Assembly (NCBI RefSeq): GCF_016107325.1
Contig: NZ_RCVT01000001.1
Coordinates: 744,001 to 808,000 of the forward strand
Reading direction: 5' to 3'
DNA from: Sphingomonas sp. MA1305
GTDB lineage: Bacteria; Pseudomonadota; Alphaproteobacteria; Sphingomonadales; Sphingomonadaceae
DNA: 64,000 nt
Positions 8,695-17,129 of the stretch are shown piece after piece (positions within the stretch are counted from its first letter, which is position 1; each line of letters starts with the position of its first letter). Under the pieces are notes generated by a model. The model ran no database searches. It saw only the letters and a list, made by a program, of their open reading frames with translations, and was not told the origin of the DNA. Both the position numbers and the translations under genes were made by a program.

Positions 8695-10928
8695 AGACTG
8701 TCTTACTCGCTTCCGCTCTCGCGCTCACCGCGCCGACCGCGCTGCTCGCGCAGACCACGCTCAACGTGCGCGACGCGGACATTCGTGCCTTCATCGCCGA
8801 TGCGGCGAAGGTGACCGGGCGCACCTTCATCATCGACAGCCGGGTGCAGGGCAAGGTGACGGTGGTCACGGACCGGCCGCTCAGCCGCTCCGAATATTTC
8901 GAGGCGTTCCTGTCGACGCTGCGCGCCAACGGACTGGTCGCGGTGCCGACCGGCAATGGCGCCTTCCGCGTCCAGCCGATCGACAATGCCGCGTCGCAGC
9001 CGAGCCGCGTCGGCTTGGCCGGCGCCAATCGCAACAGCCTGGTGACCGAGATCGTCCGACTGCGCGCGGTCGACGCGCAACAGGCGATCGAGACGGTGCG
9101 GCCGTTGGTCAGTGCGCAAGGGTCGGTCAGCGCCAATCGTGGCGCCAACAGCCTCGTCATCGTCGATTTCGCCGACAATATCCGCCGCATCCGCGAAGTC
9201 CTGCGCCGGGTTGATGCCGACACCGCGACGACGCGCGTCATCGCGTTGAAGAATGCCAGTTCCAAGGAGATTGCGGCGGCGTTGCAGGGCCTCTCGGGCG
9301 CGGCGACCGGCGGGCAGGGCGGCGCCGGCGGCACGGGGCAGGGTGCCGTCGGCACCTCGGTGGTCTCGGTCGACAGCTCGAACAGCGTCATCATCCGCGG
9401 CGATGCCTCCACCGTCGCGCGGCTCGCCGCGGTCGCGGCCGACCTCGACCAGAAGGCGAAGAACGGCACCGAGATCAAGGTCGTCTTCCTCGAAAATGCC
9501 GATGCCGCGCAATTGCTACCGGTTCTGCAACAGCTCGTCGGCCAGACGCCCGATCAGCCGCAGCCGTCGCAATTCTCGCGGCCCGGCTCGGGGCTCAGCA
9601 GCAGCGGCAGCGGCGCCAACGGCGTGACGGGCCAGACCAGCAGCCCGTCGCTGTCCCAGCCGCTCGTCGCGCAGGTATCGACGAACACCGGGGGCAACGG
9701 CACCGGTCAGCCCGCCATCACCACGCAGGGTGGCCGGACCGCCGCAGTGGTCACCCGCTTCCAGGGTGCCAATGCGATCGTCATCGCCGCGCCCGCCGAC
9801 ATCCAGCGCCAGTTGTCCGAAGTGGTGCGCCAGCTTGACACGCGCCGTGAACAGGTGGTCATCGAGGGCATCATCGCGGAGGTGTCCGACGCCACGGTCA
9901 ATCGGCTCGGCGCGCAGTTCATCCTCGCCAATCCGTCGGGCGGGGCGTTCGCCGCCTCGACCTTCTCCAACTCGGCGCCCAATATCCTTCAGATCGCCGG
10001 CGCGATCGGCGCGCGCGAACTCGGCAGCACCTCCACGACGACGATCGCCAACGGTGTGACAACGACGGTGACGACGGCGTCCAGCGCCTCCGATCAGCTG
10101 ACGCAGAGTGCGATCAGCTCGATCATCGGCTCGTCGGGCGGCTTCGGCGGTTTCGGCGGACAGATCGGCGACACCATTTTCGGTGCGATCATCAATGCGG
10201 TGAAGAGCGACACGACGTCGAACCTGCTGCAGGTGCCGCACCTCGTCACCATCGACAATCAGGACGCGTACAGCCTGGTCGGTCAGGAGATTCCGATCAC
10301 CACCGGCCAAGCGCTGTCGAACAATTTCGACAACACCTTCCGCACCACGCAGCGCGAGAATGTCGGCATCGAACTGACCGCGCGGCCGCAGGTCAATTCC
10401 TCGGGTTCGATCAAGCTGCATCTGCGCCTGGAGGTCAGCTCGATCGCGGGGCCGGTGTCGAACGACAACAGCGACCTGATCCTCAACAAGCGTCAGGTGG
10501 AGACGACGCTGACCGTCGACGATGGGCAGATCGCGGTGATGGGCGGACTGCTCAGCGACGAGGAGCGGCGTACGATTGAGAAGATCCCGCTGCTCGGCGA
10601 CATTCCGGTGATCGGCAATCTGTTCAAGTCGAAGGCGAAGTCGCGCACCAAGACCAATTTGATGATCTTCATCCGGCCCAAGATCCTGCGCACGCCCCAG
10701 GACAGCCGCGCGCTGGCGGAGCAGCGCTACGGCTATCTGCGCCTGCAGCAGGGGCTTCAGACCCCCGGTGAGGAACCCAGCATCGACCAGCTCGTCCGCG
10801 ACTATCTGGGTGCGGCTCCCCCCATTCCCTCAGCGCCGATCCCGGGCAATATCGAGGACCCGCGCATCGCTGTGCCGGTGCAGACCAGCGTGACGACCAA
10901 GACAGTGCGGCCGGAGAAGCGGCGGTGA
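8691..10928 (+). CDS. gspD: Type II secretion system secretin GspD
   Basis: A 745-residue outer-membrane secretin, the multimeric channel of the T2SS. A signal peptide (to about LLAQ, residue 21) is followed by the N0 domain (LNVRDADIRAFIADAAKVTG), repeated N1-N3 domains containing Gly/Ser/Gln-rich insertions, and the secretin domain from about residue 390 (VPHLVTIDNQDAYSLVGQ; VGIELTARPQV; GGLLSDEERRTIEKIPLLGD). The last 60 residues could be the S-domain, although no pilotin gene gspS is seen here. The start ATG overlaps the gspC stop (ATGA). The frame is open to 8001, but only this start gives a signal peptide. Confidence 0.95.
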   Translation: MKTVLLASALALTAPTALLAQTTLNVRDADIRAFIADAAKVTGRTFIIDSRVQGKVTVVTDRPLSRSEYFEAFLSTLRANGLVAVPTGNGAFRVQPIDNAASQPSRVGLAGANRNSLVTEIVRLRAVDAQQAIETVRPLVSAQGSVSANRGANSLVIVDFADNIRRIREVLRRVDADTATTRVIALKNASSKEIAAALQGLSGAATGGQGGAGGTGQGAVGTSVVSVDSSNSVIIRGDASTVARLAAVAADLDQKAKNGTEIKVVFLENADAAQLLPVLQQLVGQTPDQPQPSQFSRPGSGLSSSGSGANGVTGQTSSPSLSQPLVAQVSTNTGGNGTGQPAITTQGGRTAAVVTRFQGANAIVIAAPADIQRQLSEVVRQLDTRREQVVIEGIIAEVSDATVNRLGAQFILANPSGGAFAASTFSNSAPNILQIAGAIGARELGSTSTTTIANGVTTTVTTASSASDQLTQSAISSIIGSSGGFGGFGGQIGDTIFGAIINAVKSDTTSNLLQVPHLVTIDNQDAYSLVGQEIPITTGQALSNNFDNTFRTTQRENVGIELTARPQVNSSGSIKLHLRLEVSSIAGPVSNDNSDLILNKRQVETTLTVDDGQIAVMGGLLSDEERRTIEKIPLLGDIPVIGNLFKSKAKSRTKTNLMIFIRPKILRTPQDSRALAEQRYGYLRLQQGLQTPGEEPSIDQLVRDYLGAAPPIPSAPIPGNIEDPRIAVPVQTSVTTKTVRPEKRR

Positions 10929-10952
10929 GCGGCCAGGCTTGGCCTGCCCTGG

Positions 10953-11047
10953 CGTCATCCCCGCGCAGGCGGGCATGCCGACACGCCAACGGTCGGCAAG
11001 AGCCGCGACGTCAGCGTCTCTGGATCCCCGCCTGCGCGGGGATGACG
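10953..11047. repeat. Palindromic intergenic repeat doublet between gspD and gspE
   Basis: Two perfect 21-base inverted arms (10953-10973 and 11027-11047, CGTCATCCCCGCGCAGGCGGG and its complement) flank a 53-base centre. Each arm can also fold by itself (CCCGC-GCAG-GCGGG). This is the REP/BIME-like architecture common between genes in GC-rich proteobacteria. It sits inside the T2SS operon and ends 11 bases before the gspE start. Confidence 0.85.
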
Positions 11048-11058
11048 GGCGGGCTGTG

Positions 11059-12672
11059 ATGAGCGACCCCATGATCCGGCCCGGCGACGCCGCCGACCAA
11101 CTCCCCTCCGGCTTGCGGGAAGGGCCGGCGGCGGGTGTATTCCCGGACGCCCCGCTGCCCGACGATCATGCCCCGACCGATCCCGTTGCCGTGCCGATGG
11201 TCACCATACCCTATGCCTTCGCGCGGCGGCACGGTGTCGTACTGCAACCGCACCAGCCGGACGCGCCGCCCGCGGTTGCGCTGCGCGACGGTGCGGACCC
11301 GCGTGCGCTGATCGAGGTGCGGCGCTATCTCGCACGGCCGTTCACCGTTGCGACCGTCGCGCCGCCCGCGTTCGACCGGCTGCTCTCCGACGCTTACGCC
11401 ATGGATGGACAGGCGACGGCGATGGCGGCGGTCGGCATGGGTGACGAGCTCGACATGCTCGCGGAAGGGTTGCCCACCGCGGAGGACCTGCTCGACACTG
11501 CCGACGACGCACCCGCGATCCGCCTCATCAATGGCATCATCGCCGATGCCGCCCGCAATGGCGTGTCGGACATCCATATCGAGCCTTATGAGACGGGCCT
11601 GGTCGTCCGCATGCGGATCGACGGCGTGCTCCGCGAGACGTTGCGGATGCCCCCGCACGTCGCGCCGGTCGTGGTTAGCCGCATCAAGGTGATGGCGCGG
11701 CTCGACATCGCCGAGCGGCGTGTGCCGCAGGACGGGCGTATGGGCCTGACGTTGGGAGGCAAGCTGCTCGACGTGCGTGTTTCGACGCTGCCGAGCCGGG
11801 CGGGCGAACGCGTCGTGCTGCGTATCCTCGACAAGGAGAATGCGGGCATCGATCTCGACGCATTGGGCATGGACGAACAGATGTTCGGCCTGCTCCGCCA
11901 TGCTTTGGCCGAGCCGAACGGGATCATCCTCGTCACCGGTCCGACCGGCTCGGGCAAGACGACGACGCTCTACGGGTCGTTGCGCCTGCTCAACGACGGC
12001 AGCCGCAATATCCTGACCGTCGAGGATCCGGTTGAATATGCCGTCGAGGGCGTCGGCCAGACGCAGGTCAACGCCAAGGTCGGCCTGACCTTTGCCGCGG
12101 GACTGCGCGCGATCCTGCGGCAGGATCCCGACGTGGTGATGGTCGGCGAAATCCGCGATCGCGAGACGGCGGAAATTGCGGTGCAGGCGTCGCTGACGGG
12201 CCATCTCGTGCTGTCGACGGTGCATACCAACGACGCGGTGGGCGCGATCACGCGGATGCGCGACATGAAGGTGGAGCCGTTCCTGCTCGCCTCGACGCTG
12301 CGCGCGGTGATCGCGCAGCGGCTGGTGCGGCGGCTGTGCGAGCATTGCCGGCGGCCGGCGCGGGCCGGCGACGGCGTCGCGCCGCTGCTCGGCATCAAAC
12401 CGGGCAAGACGGTGTTCGAAGCGGTCGGCTGCGAGCGCTGCAACCACACCGGCTATCGCGGCCGGATCGGCGTGTTCGAGGGGGTGCGCGTCGACGAGAC
12501 GATCCGCCGGCTGATCAACGAGGGCGGCGACGAGGCCGCGATCGCCGCCCACGCCTTCCAGAACAGCCCCAGCCTGACGCAGTCGGCCAAGGCGCTGGTC
12601 AAGGCAGGGCTGACCACGGCGGAGGAAGCAGTGCGCGTGACGCGCCGCGATGCGGATGCGGTGGATGGTTAG
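11059..12672 (+). CDS. gspE: Type II secretion ATPase GspE
   Basis: A 537-residue cytoplasmic hexameric ATPase that powers pseudopilus assembly. It has an N-terminal GspE domain, Walker A GPTGSGKTTT (about 294-303), an Asp box (LTVEDPVEYAVEG), Walker B with MVGEIRDRETAEIA, and a His box (TGHLVLSTVHTNDA). A C-terminal four-Cys zinc motif follows (CEHC, then CERC about 33 residues later). The ATG at 11059 lies 11 bases after a palindromic repeat; an ATG at 11071 is the alternative. The upstream frame reads through the repeat and is not used. The first 70 residues are poorly conserved in style. Confidence 0.94.
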   Translation: MSDPMIRPGDAADQLPSGLREGPAAGVFPDAPLPDDHAPTDPVAVPMVTIPYAFARRHGVVLQPHQPDAPPAVALRDGADPRALIEVRRYLARPFTVATVAPPAFDRLLSDAYAMDGQATAMAAVGMGDELDMLAEGLPTAEDLLDTADDAPAIRLINGIIADAARNGVSDIHIEPYETGLVVRMRIDGVLRETLRMPPHVAPVVVSRIKVMARLDIAERRVPQDGRMGLTLGGKLLDVRVSTLPSRAGERVVLRILDKENAGIDLDALGMDEQMFGLLRHALAEPNGIILVTGPTGSGKTTTLYGSLRLLNDGSRNILTVEDPVEYAVEGVGQTQVNAKVGLTFAAGLRAILRQDPDVVMVGEIRDRETAEIAVQASLTGHLVLSTVHTNDAVGAITRMRDMKVEPFLLASTLRAVIAQRLVRRLCEHCRRPARAGDGVAPLLGIKPGKTVFEAVGCERCNHTGYRGRIGVFEGVRVDETIRRLINEGGDEAAIAAHAFQNSPSLTQSAKALVKAGLTTAEEAVRVTRRDADAVDG

Positions 12673-12676
12673 TCAT

Positions 12677-12766
12677 CCTCACCCTTCCGCGGCTTTGCCG
12701 CTCCCTCCCTCTCCCGGTGGGAGAGGGAAGGTGCCCGCTCGCCGTAGGCGAGTGGGAAGGGTGAGG
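12677..12766. repeat. Compound palindromic repeat between gspE and gspF
   Basis: Outer arms CCTCACCCTTCC (12677-12688) and GGAAGGGTGAGG (12755-12766) are perfect complements. They enclose two further hairpins: TCCCTCTCCC/GGGAGAGGGA (12706-12728) and CTCGCC-GTA-GGCGAG (about 12738-12752). The family differs from the gspD/gspE repeat. The right outer arm contains the GGTGAGG that would serve as the gspF ribosome-binding region. Confidence 0.8.
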
Positions 12767-12779
12767 GCGGCTCGCACCC

Positions 12780-14003
12780 ATGGCTGACTTCGACTATGTC
12801 GCGATCGACACCCGCGGCGCCGAGCAGCGCGGCCACGTCGCGGCGCCCGACCTCGACGCCGCGCGCGCGTCGCTCGACCGCCGGCGGCTGTTCGTCGTCC
12901 GTATCGAGCCCGGTACCGCGCCGGCGACCAAATCGCGCCCGCTGTTCGGCCTGCAGCTCGGCCGGCCGAGGATGAGCGGCAAGCAACTGACCCTGTTCAC
13001 CCGGCAGCTGGCGACGCTCAACCGCGTATCGCCGCTGGAGGAATCGCTGCGGACGATCACCCGCCAGACCGAGCAGGACAGCGTGCGCGGCATCGTCGCC
13101 GCCGTCCACGCGGGTGTCGTCGAGGGACGGCGGCTGGCCGATTCGATGGCGCGCGAGCCGAAGAGCTTCCCACCGCTGTACCGTGCGATGGTCGCCGCCG
13201 GCGAAAGCTCGGGCAGCCTGCCCACCATCCTCGATCGGCTCGCGGCCTTGCTGGAGCGGCAGGCGGAGATCCGCGGCAAGCTGATCACTGCGCTCGCCTA
13301 TCCGACCATTCTCGCGGTGGTCGCGCTTGGCGTCGTCACCGCGCTGATGATGTTCGTCGTGCCGCAGGTGGTCGAACAGTTCGATACGGTGGGCCAGCAA
13401 TTGCCGCTGCTGACGCGGATCGTCATCGCCGTGTCGGACCTGCTGGTCGGCTGGTGGTGGCTGATGGCGCTGGTCGTCGCGGCGATCGCCGCCGGCATCT
13501 GGTTCGCCTTGCGCGATCCGGCCCTGCGCCTCGCCTTCGACACGCGCCTGCTCCGCATCCCGCTGCTCGGCCGGTTGTTGCGCGACCTGCATGCCGCCCG
13601 CATGGCGCGGACGCTGGGAACGATGGTCGCCAGCCGATTGCCGCTGCTCGAGGGGCTGGCGCTCACCGCCTCGACCATCCACAACCGCCGGCTCCGCCTC
13701 GCCAGCGACGAGATCGTCGATGCGATACGCGGCGGCGGCAGCCTGTCGGCGGCGATGCGCCGATCGGGCGTCTTTCCGCCGCTGCTGACCTATCTTGCCG
13801 CGAGTGGCGAGGCGGCGGGACGACTCGACGAGATGCTCGAGCGCGCCGCCGACTATCTGGAGCGCGAGTTCGATCGGTTCACCGCCACCGCGCTGTCGCT
13901 GCTCGAACCGGCGATCATCGTCGTGATGGGCGGCATCGTCGCCACCATCGTGCTATCCATCCTGTTGCCGATCCTCCAGCTCAACACGCTGGCGGGACAA
14001 TGA
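12780..14003 (+). CDS. gspF: Type II secretion inner-membrane platform protein GspF
   Basis: A 407-residue polytopic platform protein of the T2SS. Two repeated GspF domains start with GKQLTLFTRQLATLNRVSPLEESL (about 65-88) and LLRDLHAARMARTLG (about 264). Three membrane segments lie near 165-195, 215-240 and 375-398. It organises the assembly ATPase and pseudopilins. The start at 12780 gives MADFDYVAID. The ribosome-binding region GTGAGGGCGG lies about 10 bases upstream and partly inside the repeat. The next gene begins 10 bases after its stop. Confidence 0.94.
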   Translation: MADFDYVAIDTRGAEQRGHVAAPDLDAARASLDRRRLFVVRIEPGTAPATKSRPLFGLQLGRPRMSGKQLTLFTRQLATLNRVSPLEESLRTITRQTEQDSVRGIVAAVHAGVVEGRRLADSMAREPKSFPPLYRAMVAAGESSGSLPTILDRLAALLERQAEIRGKLITALAYPTILAVVALGVVTALMMFVVPQVVEQFDTVGQQLPLLTRIVIAVSDLLVGWWWLMALVVAAIAAGIWFALRDPALRLAFDTRLLRIPLLGRLLRDLHAARMARTLGTMVASRLPLLEGLALTASTIHNRRLRLASDEIVDAIRGGGSLSAAMRRSGVFPPLLTYLAASGEAAGRLDEMLERAADYLEREFDRFTATALSLLEPAIIVVMGGIVATIVLSILLPILQLNTLAGQ

Positions 14004-14012
14004 GGAAGTAAT

Positions 14013-14453
14013 ATGCGTCCCGATCCCCAGAAGCGCCGGAAGCGCGAAGCCGGTTTCACACTGGTCGAGCTGATGGTCGTCATCGTCATCATCGGCCTGC
14101 TCGCCACCATCGTCGCGCTCAACGTGCTGCCGTCCGGCGACAAGGCGCGGGTGGAGAAGGCCAAGGCCGACATCAGTCAGATCGAGGGCGGACTGGAACT
14201 GTATCGTCTGCAGATGTCGACCTTCCCGACGACGACGCAGGGGCTGCAGGCGCTGGTCACCGCGCCCGCCGGCGTCGACGCCTCGCGGTACCAACGCGGC
14301 GGCTATCTCAAGAAGCTGCCCAACGATCCTTGGGGTCGCCCCTACAATTATGCCTCGCCCGGCCAGCATGGCGAGGCGGACGTCTGGACCTATGGCGCCG
14401 ACGGCAAGGAAGGCGGCGAGGGGATCGATGCCGATATCGGCTCTTGGCAGTGA
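14013..14453 (+). CDS. gspG: Major pseudopilin GspG
   Basis: A 146-residue major pseudopilin. A type IV prepilin leader of 14 residues ends at G14 and is cut before F15, with the required Glu at +5 (GFTLVELMVVIVIIGLL). The C-terminal domain has the GspG hallmarks: FPTTTQGLQALV, DPWGRPYNYASPG and a calcium-loop-like end. It forms the core filament of the T2SS pseudopilus. GAGGAAG-like sequence precedes the ATG. Confidence 0.95.
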   Translation: MRPDPQKRRKREAGFTLVELMVVIVIIGLLATIVALNVLPSGDKARVEKAKADISQIEGGLELYRLQMSTFPTTTQGLQALVTAPAGVDASRYQRGGYLKKLPNDPWGRPYNYASPGQHGEADVWTYGADGKEGGEGIDADIGSWQ

Positions 14454-15000
14454 TGACGCCGACCCTGGCGTAGTCCGCGTGCGGCGAGGCGCCGGTCATG
14501 GCGCTTTGCGCGCGCGTCGTTCCGCCGAACACGGCTTCACGCCCATATCGCGTTCCGCCGAACACGGCTTCACTTTGGTCGAACTGATGGTCGTCGTCGT
14601 GGTGATCGCGCTGGCCGCGTCGGTCGCGATGTTCGCCATGCCCGACCCGCGCGGCCGGCTGGCGGACGAGGCGGCGCGGTTCAGCCTGCGCGCGCGCGCC
14701 GCGCACGATGCGGCGATCGTCGAGGGGCGGGCGGTCAGCCTGTGGATCACCCCCGCTGGCTATGGCTTCGACCGCCGGGTCGAGGGTACGTGGCTACCGA
14801 TGGCGGACAAGCCGCTGCGCGTGACCCGCTGGAACGACGGGACGCTGGCGCGGATCGACGGCGCGACCGGCGGGCGGTTGCGCGTGACCTTCGATCCGAC
14901 GGGGCTCGCCGACCGTCCTGCCCAGCTCGTGCTCAGCCGCGGTCAGGCGCGAGCGGTGATCGACATGGCGGCCGACGGTAGCGTGCGGGTGGCGGGGTGA
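14428..15000 (+). CDS. gspH: Minor pseudopilin GspH with duplicated cleavage motif
   Basis: A 190-residue minor pseudopilin. The working prepilin motif is HGFTLVELMVVVVVI, cut after G47 with Glu at +5. Directly before it an 11-residue unit is duplicated at DNA level: RSAEHGFTPIS (31-41) then RSAEHGFTLVE (42-52). The first copy keeps the G-F-T site but lacks the hydrophobic helix. The start is uncertain. The ATG at 14428 overlaps gspG by 26 bases and has GAGGGG upstream; the GTG at 14479 would shorten the leader by 17 residues. The mature part has the GspH-type C-terminal beta domain. Confidence 0.8.
   Translation: MPISALGSDDADPGVVRVRRGAGHGALRARRSAEHGFTPISRSAEHGFTLVELMVVVVVIALAASVAMFAMPDPRGRLADEAARFSLRARAAHDAAIVEGRAVSLWITPAGYGFDRRVEGTWLPMADKPLRVTRWNDGTLARIDGATGGRLRVTFDPTGLADRPAQLVLSRGQARAVIDMAADGSVRVAG
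14518..14573 (+). repeat. 33-base tandem duplication inside gspH
   Basis: The 23-base string beginning CGTTCCGCCGAACACG occurs at 14518-14540 and again at 14551-14573, offset by 33 bases. The offset keeps frame and duplicates 11 codons of the prepilin leader. Confidence 0.9.
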
Positions 15001-15491
15001 TGCGTCGCGCGCCCCGTCCAGCATCGTCACCGCCGGCACTGCGGAAACCGGGGCAGGCCGACGGGGCGATCGCGCCTCGGATGCGCGCCATGCCGAAGCG
15101 CCGCCGTCGTCGGGACAGGGCGGGGGCGGGCGAGCAGGGCTTCACCCTGATCGAGATCATGGTGGCGCTGGCGGTGTTCAGCCTGGCCGTGCTCGCGCTT
15201 GTACGGCTGGAGAGCGCCACGATCCGCGGCGCCACGATCCTCGACGATACGCTCGTCGCCAATCTGGTCGCGCGCAATGTCGCCAATGAGGCCCTGACCG
15301 AAGGACGCGTGCCGACGCTCGGACGTAGCGCTGGGGTGGAAAACAACGCCGGTCGCGCCTGGCGCTGGGTGCGCGACGTGCGGCCGACCGGCAATGCCCG
15401 CATCGTCCGCATCGACGTCGCCGTCGCCGACCGGCGCGGCGTGGCGATCGGCCGCGCCACCGCGGTACGTCCGCCGGACGACCAGCCATGA
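15000..15491 (+). CDS. gspI: Minor pseudopilin GspI
   Basis: A 163-residue minor pseudopilin of the pseudopilus tip. The prepilin motif GFTLIEIMVALAVF has its cleavage Gly at about residue 47. That makes an unusually long, Arg/Pro-rich leader, so internal starts at 15081 or 15090 are possible. The ATG at 15000 shares its A with the gspH stop codon. The mature domain keeps the GspI pattern ARNVANEALTEG. Confidence 0.88.
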   Translation: MRRAPRPASSPPALRKPGQADGAIAPRMRAMPKRRRRRDRAGAGEQGFTLIEIMVALAVFSLAVLALVRLESATIRGATILDDTLVANLVARNVANEALTEGRVPTLGRSAGVENNAGRAWRWVRDVRPTGNARIVRIDVAVADRRGVAIGRATAVRPPDDQP

Positions 15492-16162
15492 GCGCCGACC
15501 GTCGCAGCCCGACTGGGACAGACCCTGAAGCGGGCTTCACGCTGGTCGAGGTGATGATCGCCTTGCTGATCTTCGGCATGATCGCCGCCGCCGGCGTCGC
15601 GATCCTGTCGTTCAGCGTGCGGGCGCAGGCGGCGACTTCGGCCCGGCTCGACGACGTCTCCGCCGTCAACCGCACGCTCGCGCTGATCGCGGGCGACCTC
15701 GGCCAGGCGGTGGATCGGCCGGCGCGTGACGAGGGTGGACAGCTGCTGCCGGCGTTCACCGGCTCCGCCGACGGTCAGCTCCGCTTCGTGCGCACCGGCT
15801 GGGCGAATATCGACGCGGCGCCGCGCGCCAGCGCGCAGAAGGTCGCCTATCGCGTCGACGGCGGCACGTTGCAGCGGATCGCCTATCCGATGATCGACGG
15901 TGCCGCCCCGCTGCCACCAGTCGCGTTGCTCAACCATGTCGCCGGCCTCGGCGCGCGCTACCGTTTGCGCGGGGCATGGAGCGACCGATGGGACGGCACC
16001 CAGGGTGCCGCCCTGCCGCAGGCGGCCGAACTCGTCATTCGCCGCGATAACGGCACGGCGCTGCGTCTCGTCATCCTGGTCGGCACCGGCTATGCGCCGC
16101 CGCCGGTCGCAACCAGTCAGCCGCCGCCCGGGGGAGCCGCCGATGCGTCGCGTCGCTTCTGA
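15488..16162 (+). CDS. gspJ: Minor pseudopilin GspJ
   Basis: A 224-residue minor pseudopilin with prepilin motif GFTLVEVMIALLIFGMI (cleavage after G16, Glu at +5). The family sequences LALIAGDLGQAVDRPARD and AYRVDGGTLQRIAYP match the GspJ beta-rich domain. With GspI and GspK it caps the pseudopilus. It overlaps gspI by the ATGA tetranucleotide and gspK by 20 bases. Confidence 0.9.
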   Translation: MSADRRSPTGTDPEAGFTLVEVMIALLIFGMIAAAGVAILSFSVRAQAATSARLDDVSAVNRTLALIAGDLGQAVDRPARDEGGQLLPAFTGSADGQLRFVRTGWANIDAAPRASAQKVAYRVDGGTLQRIAYPMIDGAAPLPPVALLNHVAGLGARYRLRGAWSDRWDGTQGAALPQAAELVIRRDNGTALRLVILVGTGYAPPPVATSQPPPGGAADASRRF

Positions 16163-17129
16163 TCCCGAGCGCGGTGCGGCCTTGCTCACCGTGCTGATGC
16201 TGGTGGCTGTGATCGCCGTCATGGCGGCAATGGCGCTGGAGCATCTGCGTCTGTCGACCCGACTTGCCGGCAATGCCGCCGACGGTGAGCAGGCCCGCGC
16301 CTATGCCCGCGCGGCCGAAGTGTTGGCGACGACGCGGGTGACCGATCTCCTCGGCCAGGCCGGCGACCGGGTGACGCTGGCCGGGGGGTGGAGCGACCGG
16401 CCGATTCCCCTGCCGCTGCCGGGCGGCGGCAGCGCAGTCGCACGCGTCCGCGACGGCGGCAATTGCTTCAACCTCAACAGTCTGGTCCGCGCCGCCGGGC
16501 CCGGTCTCTACGCCGAATATTTCGAGCAGCGCGTCCAGTTCGTCCGGCTGATGCGGCTGCTCGGCATCCCGTCGCAGGCGGGGGAGGGGATCGCCGCCGC
16601 AGCCACCGACTGGATCGACAGCGACCAAAACCCGCTACCCGGCGGCGCCGAGGACGCGGTCTATCTCGGCAAGGAGATTTCCTATCGGACCGCCGGCACG
16701 CTGATGGCCGATCCCAGTGAGTTGCGCGCGGTCAACGGCGTCACGCCCGACATTTACGCCAAGCTGCGCCCCTGGATCTGCACCTTGCCCAAGGCACAGC
16801 CGACGACGCTCAACGTCAACACGCTGACCCCCGAACAGGCGCCGCTGGTGGCGATGCTGTTTCCTGACACGCTGTCGGTCGAGGCGGCACGGTCGATGAT
16901 CATGCGCCGGCCGCCTGCCGGATTCGCCGATGCCACGGCGTTCCTCAATCTCGCCTCCGGCAATGGGACGGTGAGCACCGCGAGCGGACAATTTGCGGTC
17001 AAGACGACCTGGTTCGCGCTCGCCATCGACGTCGTTCAGGGGCAGGCACGGATCAAGGAACGTGCATTGATCGATGCGACACGGCTTCCCGCGCGGCTCG
17101 TCGCGCGGCAATGGGGCGATGACCTATGA
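16143..17129 (+). CDS. gspK: Pseudopilus tip protein GspK
   Basis: A 328-residue GspK, the large minor pseudopilin at the tip. The prepilin-like N terminus ERGAALLTVLMLVAV lacks the Glu at +5, which is normal for GspK. The body has CFNLNSLV, then DWIDSDQNPLPGGAEDAVY and LNVNTLTPEQAP, the SAM-like domain that is diagnostic of GspK. The start at 16143 lies within the end of gspJ; the frame is open upstream to 15900 but only this start places the motif at the N terminus. Confidence 0.92.
   Translation: MRRVASDPERGAALLTVLMLVAVIAVMAAMALEHLRLSTRLAGNAADGEQARAYARAAEVLATTRVTDLLGQAGDRVTLAGGWSDRPIPLPLPGGGSAVARVRDGGNCFNLNSLVRAAGPGLYAEYFEQRVQFVRLMRLLGIPSQAGEGIAAAATDWIDSDQNPLPGGAEDAVYLGKEISYRTAGTLMADPSELRAVNGVTPDIYAKLRPWICTLPKAQPTTLNVNTLTPEQAPLVAMLFPDTLSVEAARSMIMRRPPAGFADATAFLNLASGNGTVSTASGQFAVKTTWFALAIDVVQGQARIKERALIDATRLPARLVARQWGDDL

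Noticed and set aside
10939..11058. An N-terminal extension of GspE reading through the palindromic repeat
   Set aside because: The extra 40 residues are encoded wholly by the repeat and its centre. The ATG at 11059 is a normal start.
15000..15080. A separate small gene in the Arg/Pro-rich leader of gspI
   Set aside because: It is in frame with gspI and has no stop; it is a long leader or an over-extended start.
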